The translations under genes and the position numbers were made by a program. A stretch of DNA of 40,227 nt from Deltaproteobacteria bacterium (GTDB taxonomy: Bacteria > Myxococcota_A > UBA9160 > UBA4427): the NCBI GenBank assembly GCA_029261835.1, contig JAJDAO010000033.1:1-40227 (forward strand), given 5' to 3'. This document shows, in pieces, positions 35,052-40,227 of this stretch; position 1 is the stretch's first letter, and the number at the start of each line of letters is the position of its first letter. The notes beneath the pieces are model-generated. The model was not told the DNA's origin. It did not search any database and saw only the letters and a program-made list of their open reading frames with translations.

Positions 35052-36734
35052 TCAGCGCAGCGTCACGTTGACGGAGGCTTCCTCGCCCGCGCGGACAGAG
35101 ACTTCAGCGCCGCCGGCGAGCTTGTCGTGGTGTCCCGAGACGAGATAGCTGCCCGCCGGCAGGATGAAGAGGTGCGAGGCGCTTCGTTGCCGTGCGATCG
35201 GCTCGGCCTGCTTTCCCCGCTTCGAGCCCATCTCCAGGTCGAAGATCTCCCACTGCACGGGGTCGTGGACCGAGCCGCCCGGCGCTGGCAGCGAACCGAA
35301 GACCCGCACGCGGGCAGCGGCGAGGTTGAGCGTGTGGGTGAGGGTCACGCCGGACTTGATCTCCACCCAGCTCTGAGCACTGGTTTCGCCGTGTTGCGCG
35401 CTGATGCGGTAGTGGCCGGTCTGCAGCTTGTGGAGCCCGGTGGGCTGCTTCTCGTCGACCACCTTGTCGCCCAGCGTGCCCCGGCGCTTCTCGGCTCTGT
35501 GAATCTGCCAGTGAATGGGCTCTGCGATCGGGTGGCGCCCTTCGGCGAGGACCGCACGCACGGACAGGCGCCCGATGCCGAACTGGAAGCGCTTGCGCAT
35601 GACCTGGCTTGGCCGGAGCACGATGTCCATGCCGACGGTCGAATCGTCGTAGGTTCCCTCCACGCGATAGCGTCCGGCCCCCAGCGTGAAGCGATGGCTG
35701 CTCGCGCGTGCCTCGACCAGCGGCTTCTGCTCCCCCTCTCGTCGCACCGCCCAGCTCAGCCCCCGCTGGATCGGCTGTTCGTCTCGGCCGACGGCGGAGA
35801 CCTCGAGCTGGCCCGCCTCGAGGTTTACCAAGTATTGCGCGCGCCGCGTCGCGTCGTGGTCGATGTCCACGCTGCCCGACACGCCGTCGTACCGCACCGT
35901 CACGCGGTATCGTCCCGCCGCCAGAGCGGGCGAGAGGGTCGGCTGGTGCGCCTCGATCACCGGCGCCCCCGGCGGCTCGGTGCCCGAGGGCAGCCGCACG
36001 ATGCGCCAGAATACGTTCTCCGAGAGCGGGGCCGAGTCCGGGCCCAGCACAGCGCCCAGCCAGAGACCTGGCCCCCGCCGCTGGGCGGCGTCTCGCACGG
36101 CGGTCCGCAGCGCGAGCACGAGGCTCTCGGTGTTGTCGGCGGTTAGGAAGAGCCCTTCTGTGGCTTCGGCCAGGCACTGCAGCTGCGCGCGTTCCTCGCT
36201 GGTGACGTCGAAGCCGATGACGTGGGCGGTGAAGTTGATCCCCTGTGCCTCGAGCCTGCGTGCCATCTCGCAGGGGTCGACCTCGCACGTCTCGTTGCCG
36301 TCGCTGACGAGCACCACGGCAGCCGGGCTCTTCCGATAGTCGAGCTGCTTTGCAGCGTGCTCGAGCGCCGCACCGATGGGCGTCATGCCCTTCGGCCGAA
36401 TGGCGTGAACGGCGGCCATCAGCGCCTCTTCGTCGGGCGGGCCAACGGGCAACAGAGTCTCGATGTCGGCGCAATCCCGCCGGTCCCGGTGGCCGTACAC
36501 GGTGAGGCCGACTTCGATGCGCGGGTCCCACTCGTGAGCCAGATCTCGGATCACATCACGCGCCACATCGATCTTGGCGCGGCCTTCCACCTGCCCCCAC
36601 ATGCTGCCCGAGGCATCCAGTATCAGCACGATGCGCGGAGGCGTATCCGTTGCCGCCGTGGCCACGGCGGTCAGTCCGAGCAACGTCGCCCAGGTGCAGA
36701 GCAGTAGCGGGATCAGCTGCCGAAGCGCCCTCAT
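35052..36734 (-). CDS. Exported von Willebrand factor A protein with four tandem beta-sandwich-like repeats
   Basis: 560 residues from ATG 36734, 9 nt behind GGGAGA; an upstream GTG at 36743 is less well spaced. A signal peptide ends near TAVATAA. The VWA domain (about 32-230) has an intact MIDAS: DASGSM, the Thr of GMTPIG and SDGNETC. It is followed by four repeats of roughly 80-90 residues, each ending in an L-x-A/T-G-x/H-Y-R/L-V-S/E-type strand: LAAGRYRVTVRY, LGAGRYRVEGTY, LQTGHYRISAQH, LPAGSYLVSGHH. The repeats look like Ig- or CnaB-type sandwiches. Probably a periplasmic or surface adhesion and sensing protein. It converges on the deacetylase gene with 30 nt between. Confidence 0.88.
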   Translation of the reverse strand: MRALRQLIPLLLCTWATLLGLTAVATAATDTPPRIVLILDASGSMWGQVEGRAKIDVARDVIRDLAHEWDPRIEVGLTVYGHRDRRDCADIETLLPVGPPDEEALMAAVHAIRPKGMTPIGAALEHAAKQLDYRKSPAAVVLVSDGNETCEVDPCEMARRLEAQGINFTAHVIGFDVTSEERAQLQCLAEATEGLFLTADNTESLVLALRTAVRDAAQRRGPGLWLGAVLGPDSAPLSENVFWRIVRLPSGTEPPGAPVIEAHQPTLSPALAAGRYRVTVRYDGVSGSVDIDHDATRRAQYLVNLEAGQLEVSAVGRDEQPIQRGLSWAVRREGEQKPLVEARASSHRFTLGAGRYRVEGTYDDSTVGMDIVLRPSQVMRKRFQFGIGRLSVRAVLAEGRHPIAEPIHWQIHRAEKRRGTLGDKVVDEKQPTGLHKLQTGHYRISAQHGETSAQSWVEIKSGVTLTHTLNLAAARVRVFGSLPAPGGSVHDPVQWEIFDLEMGSKRGKQAEPIARQRSASHLFILPAGSYLVSGHHDKLAGGAEVSVRAGEEASVNVTLR

Positions 36735-37053
36735 CACCGACACTCTCCCAGGCGGGGTCGCGGCAGAGTGCCTCTCGGCCCGGGCGATGCCCCGTCCGTT
36801 TCTGTCTGCGGCCTCGGTGTGGGCGGATCAACCATACGCCGCGCTCTACGGCTACCCGGGGCAAAGGCTTGAGACTCAGAATAGTGTCAACTCTCGAGCG
36901 CGGCCGAGTTGGAACCCCGCCGGGGACGAGGATGCGTTGTGCAGTGGGGGTGGACGATTTCGAACCCGACAGATCAAGGGCTGGTCGGGGCACTCCGATG
37001 TCTCCCTACGGAGCCCTGCGTTTGCAGCGGTCATCGAGGGGGACCAGGAACCC
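36735..37053. promoter_or_regulatory. Divergent intergenic region between the VWA gene and the signalling gene
   Basis: 319 bp. The plus-strand frame stays open through it, but it shows little protein-like character and no convincing Shine-Dalgarno before the GTG at 37054; an ATG at 36787 is the main alternative. It holds an imperfect palindrome at 36869-36890 in a relatively AT-rich stretch. Confidence 0.45.
36869..36890. promoter_or_regulatory. Imperfect inverted repeat in the VWA/signalling-gene intergenic region
   Basis: TTGAGAC-TCAGAATA-GTGTCAA: 7-bp arms with one mismatch and an 8-bp AT-rich centre. Regulator-binding site or chance; the arms TTGA/TCAA recall CRP/FNR-type half-sites but the spacing is too long. 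Confidence 0.25.
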
Positions 37054-38679
37054 GTGCGTCCGACCGGTGTTGCCTTACTGGATGATGTACTGGGTGGCTT
37101 GACACCGGGCTTCCCGCTCGTGCTGGTCGGGCCGACCGGATCGGGCCGCACCGTGCTCTGCCTGCAGCTCGCCGAGGCGGCTTGCCGGCGCGGGGAGGCT
37201 GTGGCGGTGCTGACCGGTGAGCCCGCGCCGCTGTTGCTGCGCCAAGCCGGGTCCATGGGCCTCGATCTCGTCTCGGCGATTCGCGAAGGACGGCTCGCGC
37301 TGCTGGAGCTCGATTCCCGGGTCGCGTCGACGGTGCGCGTTCACGGCGGGGCGGCGCTGGTCGACGATGTCGCCACCGCGCTGCCCGAGATTCGCCTGTT
37401 GCTCATCGACCCGCTGACGCCGCTGGCCTCGGAGGTGATCGACGAGGTGGCGCTGCGCGCAATCGTGCGCGCCATCTTTGACCGCGCCAGCACGCTCGAC
37501 CAGAGCGTGGTGGTGACGATCGAGCAAGAGCAGCTGGCTGACAACGCCATCCTGGCACGCGTTCTCAAGGATGCCTGCGGTGCCATCGTCGAGCTCGAGC
37601 CAACGCAGGACGGTCGCTATCTGCTCGGCGTTCGCAAGTCTCGCGTTGCGGGATTCGAGTCGGGACCGGTGCACTTCCGCATCGGAGCCGGTGGCGCGAT
37701 GCGTGTTGTCGAGGCGCCGAGCGACGTGTTGGTGGGGCCGGAGGATGAGGCCGCCGGGGCCGGCGTTACATCGGCGAGAGCGATGCGGTCCGTCGCAGAG
37801 CCGGCCGTGCTCGGTTCGCCCAGCGTGCTGGCTCCGGAGCCGGCCGGAAGGCGCCCTCGTGTTCTGGTGGCAGATGCCGACGCCCACGACCGCGAGCAGA
37901 TCGCAGACTGGCTCTCCGAGACGTGCGAAGTCGTCACGGCCGAAGACGGATTCGCCGCCATGTCGGCCATGCTCGCCCACCAGCCCGATCTCATCGTCCT
38001 CGAGCTGGTGCTGCCGCGTGTCGACGGCTATGAGGTGATGCGCGCGCTGCGCGGCGCCGGTGGACGGGTGCCCATGCTGGTCGTCTCCAGCAGTCTGCTT
38101 CGCGCGGCCGACCGAGTGCGGGCGCTGGTACTCGGCGCCTCGGACACGCTTCCGAAGCCCGCGCAGCGCTTCGAACTGCGGCGCAAAGTCGCGGCGCTGC
38201 TGCGAGCACCCGCCCCGCCACCCTGCGAGCTGGATCCGGAGGTCGTCGAAGCGCTCCTCGGTGGCTCGAGCTCGACGCGGATGCTGGATGAATGCGCCTT
38301 TCGCGAGCAGCTGGAGCGCGCGTGCCGCTTCGGCGACGAATTTGGTCTGGGGTCCGTGCTGGTCGCGCTCGAGGTGCCGGACGCGCACGCGCTCGAGGCC
38401 CTGACGGTGGCCTGTGAGAAGGCGCTGCGATCCGAGGACGCGCTCTGCGCCGTGGCGGATCGCCGCCTGCTGCTGCTGCTGGTCGGCACCGAGAGCGAGA
38501 TCGTTTCGCGCATCCTGGACCGTCTTCGCCGCTTGCTGGGCAAGCGAGGCGGGCCGGCGCTCAAGGGGTATCGCTGGTTCGCCGAGTGCGCGCAGCCCGT
38601 GGAGGATGGCAAGCCCTGGGATCGCCTCTTCGAGAAGATGACCGCCTGGCCTGCCGCGAGGAAGAACGCCTCTCGTTGA
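37054..38679 (+). CDS. Three-domain signalling protein: KaiC-like P-loop domain, receiver domain, degenerate GGDEF-like domain
   Basis: About 541 residues from GTG 37054 (AGGA close upstream). The protein starts as KaiC-like ATPases do: RPTGVALLDDVLGGL, then a P-loop GPTGSGRT (26-33) in which the Walker A Lys is Arg, and Walker B LLLID. Residues about 270-385 form a receiver domain (VLVADADAHDRE), but the phospho-acceptor Asp is Glu317 (LIVLELVLP); Ser and Lys (LPKP) positions are kept. The last 150 residues have the layout of a GGDEF domain but lack the motif (VADRRLLLLL in its place). It is probably a regulatory scaffold, perhaps sensing rather than making c-di-GMP for the nearby exopolysaccharide locus. 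Start uncertain (36787 possible). Confidence 0.8.
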   Translation: MRPTGVALLDDVLGGLTPGFPLVLVGPTGSGRTVLCLQLAEAACRRGEAVAVLTGEPAPLLLRQAGSMGLDLVSAIREGRLALLELDSRVASTVRVHGGAALVDDVATALPEIRLLLIDPLTPLASEVIDEVALRAIVRAIFDRASTLDQSVVVTIEQEQLADNAILARVLKDACGAIVELEPTQDGRYLLGVRKSRVAGFESGPVHFRIGAGGAMRVVEAPSDVLVGPEDEAAGAGVTSARAMRSVAEPAVLGSPSVLAPEPAGRRPRVLVADADAHDREQIADWLSETCEVVTAEDGFAAMSAMLAHQPDLIVLELVLPRVDGYEVMRALRGAGGRVPMLVVSSSLLRAADRVRALVLGASDTLPKPAQRFELRRKVAALLRAPAPPPCELDPEVVEALLGGSSSTRMLDECAFREQLERACRFGDEFGLGSVLVALEVPDAHALEALTVACEKALRSEDALCAVADRRLLLLLVGTESEIVSRILDRLRRLLGKRGGPALKGYRWFAECAQPVEDGKPWDRLFEKMTAWPAARKNASR

Positions 38680-38690
38680 GGACTCGCCGC

Positions 38691-38706
38691 GACGGCTGTT
38701 GCCGTC
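38691..38706. terminator. Hairpin between convergent genes, possible bidirectional terminator
   Basis: GACGGC-TGTT-GCCGTC, 6-bp perfect stem, in the 25-nt gap between the signalling gene stop (38679) and the cytochrome stop. No T-run follows on either side, so intrinsic termination would be weak. Confidence 0.35.
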
Positions 38707-39220
38707 AGGAGGGCGCAGTCTCCTGTTCTTCCTCCTCCGCGAGGCCCAGCAGGACGCGTGCTCGCTGAACGATGGCGCTGCGGGCCGCGATCAGGTGCAC
38801 TGCGAGCTCAGCGATCACGAACCACGAGAGCCACAAGTGAACCTCGCTGCTGAGGTTGCTCAGCCAGCGCGGCATCTCGCGCGGGTCCCACCAGATCAAG
38901 AGGCCACTGAGGCCGAGCAGGAAGCCGGCCAGGAGCGAGCTCGTGATGTGAACCTTGCGCCAGCTCAGACCACCCGGCGCGTTCAGCCGGAGCTGCGCAA
39001 AGCGCAGCAGCCGCTTCGCGCCCAGCGCCAGGGCCAGCGGCGGCGCGGCGAGAAAGATCCAGCCGGCCCACATGTGGATGTCGAGGATCTGCCGGCCGTA
39101 GCCGCCAATCAGCCAGGCGCGCAGGTCCGGTAGCGTCAAGAAGAGGCCTGTCGCCATCAGCGTGATGGCGCAGACCGAGTACACATGGTGCAGGGCTCGG
39201 CGAACGCCGACGGGGCTCAT
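38705..39220 (-). CDS. Four-helix b-type cytochrome (cytochrome b561 / formate dehydrogenase gamma-like)
   Basis: 172 residues from ATG 39220 behind GAGGA; the frame remains open to 39358 but that extension is hydrophilic and covers the palindrome. Four membrane helices at about 14-30, 47-65, 92-112 and 128-148, with His11/His12, His49 (DIHMWAGW), His91 (KVHITSS), His128 (EVHLWLSW) and His142 as candidate heme b ligands. This arrangement fits diheme membrane cytochromes that pass electrons between quinones and periplasmic enzymes. It is divergent from mobB and a molybdoenzyme gamma subunit, so it is a good candidate to collect electrons from the molybdoenzyme and pass them to the quinone pool. 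Confidence 0.82.
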   Translation of the reverse strand: MSPVGVRRALHHVYSVCAITLMATGLFLTLPDLRAWLIGGYGRQILDIHMWAGWIFLAAPPLALALGAKRLLRFAQLRLNAPGGLSWRKVHITSSLLAGFLLGLSGLLIWWDPREMPRWLSNLSSEVHLWLSWFVIAELAVHLIAARSAIVQRARVLLGLAEEEEQETAPS

Positions 39221-39344
39221 TCGGGTGTCCTCGGGATTGGCTTGGAGCCGGCCGTCTGCGTCTCCGGCTACTCGCGACCGAGGCACCTCGAGCCCCGGAC
39301 GTCGGTCGGCCGCGAGCTTATCGCATTCTCTACCCCGGCCTGAT

Positions 39345-39358
39345 ATGACCTGGGTCAT
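39345..39358. promoter_or_regulatory. FNR/CRP-family-like palindrome midway between cytochrome and mobB genes
   Basis: ATGAC-CTGG-GTCAT, 14 bp with the 5-4-5 layout of FNR/FixK-type boxes (consensus TTGAT-N4-ATCAA; TTGAC-type half-sites occur in FixK/DNR relatives). It is 124 nt from the cytochrome start and 122 nt from the mobB start, placed to serve both directions. Oxygen-limited activation would suit an anaerobic hydroxylase. Binding is not proven. Confidence 0.5.
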
Positions 39359-39480
39359 CCTGCCACGCCGTTCCCACGGCTAACGTCCGCCGCACGGTGA
39401 GCGTCTGCGGAACCCCCAGAGGAACCGCAGGGAACGCCCAGCGCTACGGCGGAGCCAGGCATACATAGGGGAGGAGCGCG

Positions 39481-40077
39481 GTGATCGAACGGTCCGATGC
39501 CCAGAGGTCCGCGGTCGTGATCGGCTTCGTTGGACCCTCGGGCGTGGGCAAGTCGTCGCTGCTCGAAGCGCTGATGCCCAGACTCGTCGCCCGGGGTCTG
39601 GCGGTGGGTGCCTGTAAGCACGCGCACCATGGTTTTCTGGCGGATCGCCCCGGCAAGGATTCCTATCGCTTCTACGAATCCGGCGCAGCCGCCGTGGCGC
39701 TGATCTCCGCCGAACAGATCGCCACGTTCACGCGCAATTGCGGCCACACCGGGCGGGATGTCTCGCTGGCTGCCGCGGTCGCAACCTTGCCGCTCGGGCT
39801 CGATCTGATTCTGGCAGAAGGCTTTTCATGGGAGTCGATTCCACGCGTCGTTCTCTTCCCGAGCGGCGGCAGCCCGAGGCAAGATCATCTGGAGACGGGG
39901 GAGGTGGTAGAACTCGTGTGCGTGCCGAGCACGCCGGCGGGCAAGCGTCCCGCCTATTCCGAAGCGCTACTCGATTCACTGGTCGAGACGGTTCTCGCGA
40001 GAATCGAGCTGCCTGAGACGTCGACGATGAGCGGCGGGACCTCGTCCGCCGCGCGGGGCGACGGAAACTCGTCATAA
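39481..40077 (+). CDS. mobB: Molybdopterin-guanine dinucleotide biosynthesis protein MobB-like GTPase
   Basis: 198 residues from GTG 39481 behind GGGGAGGAG. P-loop GPSGVGKSS (residues 18-26), then CKHAHHGFLADRPGKDSYRFYESGA, which is the MobB signature (metal-binding His, GKDS), and LILAEGFSWESIPRV, the conserved GF region. MobB supports attachment of GMP to molybdopterin, the cofactor of the catalytic subunits at the left end of the window. No mobA is present here. It is 11 nt before the gamma-subunit gene, so the cofactor factor and enzyme are co-expressed. The C-terminal 20 residues are Ser/Gly-rich and may be disordered. Confidence 0.9.
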   Translation: MIERSDAQRSAVVIGFVGPSGVGKSSLLEALMPRLVARGLAVGACKHAHHGFLADRPGKDSYRFYESGAAAVALISAEQIATFTRNCGHTGRDVSLAAAVATLPLGLDLILAEGFSWESIPRVVLFPSGGSPRQDHLETGEVVELVCVPSTPAGKRPAYSEALLDSLVETVLARIELPETSTMSGGTSSAARGDGNSS

Positions 40078-40088
40078 GGAGCGCCAAG

Positions 40089-40227
40089 ATGCAAGCCCGT
40101 TATGTCGCACAACTAGATCCCGGGACTCTGACTGCGGACTCACCTGTTTGGAGTGAGTCGGTTGCAGAGGTGGTGGCGCTGTTGGGGACGCCGGTGGGTC
40201 TTCAGCCGACGGAGGTGATCCGCACGG
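40089..40227 (+). CDS. Type II DMSO-reductase gamma subunit (ethylbenzene dehydrogenase-like heme b protein), 3' truncated
   Basis: Only 46 codons are visible, starting at ATG 40089 with AAGGAG 8 nt upstream. The segment has the opening pattern of EbdC/DdhC-like gamma subunits: a D-P-x-W-type start (ADSPVWSES), then VALLGTPVGLQPTEVIRT, in which the LQP-T/N motif recalls the family. The gamma subunit binds heme b through Met and Lys in known members and passes electrons out of the Fe-S subunit. The gene runs out of the window, so ligands cannot be checked. It is 34 kb from the alpha subunits at the left end; the alpha subunits may serve with this or another gamma. Confidence 0.65.
   Translation, partial: MQARYVAQLDPGTLTADSPVWSESVAEVVALLGTPVGLQPTEVIRT

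Noticed and set aside
36574..37053. A 160-residue N-terminal extension of the signalling protein
   Set aside because: The extension covers the start of the divergent VWA gene, has no domain, and the GTG at 37054 begins where KaiC-like domains begin. An ATG at 36787 is kept as an alternative.
39221..39358. An N-terminal extension of the cytochrome to 39358
   Set aside because: It is hydrophilic, would contain the palindrome, and the ATG at 39220 has a ribosome site and starts just before the first membrane helix.
1..40227. tRNA, rRNA, CRISPR, insertion sequence or prophage features
   Set aside because: No cloverleaf, rRNA motif, regular spaced repeat, transposase or integrase pattern was seen when reading both strands.

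Overview
This is a high-GC bacterial window with no RNA gene, insertion sequence, CRISPR array or phage gene that I can see. Heavy G/C third positions, frequent GTG starts and the family mix suggest a Gram-negative of a deltaproteobacterial, Myxococcota or Binatota-like kind. That mix is type II DMSO-reductase subunits, paired DUF1302/DUF1329 proteins, MMPL/RND proteins, DUF3604 and family III CoA-transferases. The taxonomy is inference from gene content only.

Left end (1-9.2 kb): two translationally coupled catalytic subunits resembling ethylbenzene or steroid C25 dehydrogenase. The first is cut by the window edge and the second carries a Tat signal. They face a radical SAM/DUF3604 gene pair, followed by a small exported protein.

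9.2-23.6 kb: a block that looks built for handling a hydrophobic substrate. A TetR regulator is coupled to an RND (MMPL) protein. A four-gene minus-strand operon (RND, YCF48-like, two family III CoA-transferases) is divergent from DUF1302-DUF1329-Sel1-DUF2961 genes. The 388-bp region between them holds a perfect inverted repeat. The two CoA-transferases differ at the catalytic position (Asp versus His). 23.7-28.1 kb: an ENPP-type phosphodiesterase, an M20 peptidase and an aldehyde dehydrogenase.

28.1-35.0 kb: a compact exopolysaccharide locus resembling a rearranged pga (poly-N-acetylglucosamine) system. In order it holds an exported TIM-barrel hydrolase-like protein, a TPR plus beta-barrel porin, a PgaC-like GT2 synthase, a one-helix small membrane protein, a membrane-anchored protein that may be a degenerate deacetylase, and an exported CE4-type deacetylase with a changed metal motif. 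Next to it lie a von Willebrand factor A protein with four tandem beta-rich repeats and a divergent three-domain signalling protein whose P-loop, receiver and GGDEF-like parts all look degenerate.

Right end (38.7-40.2 kb): a four-helix b-type cytochrome is divergent from mobB and the start of a heme-b gamma subunit of a type II DMSO-reductase enzyme. An FNR/CRP-like palindrome lies midway between them. Both window ends therefore carry parts of an anaerobic molybdoenzyme system. The working picture is oxygen-independent oxidation of a hydrophobic compound in the periplasm, with transport by the DUF1302/DUF1329/RND set and activation by aldehyde dehydrogenase and CoA-transferases. The substrate cannot be read from the sequence.
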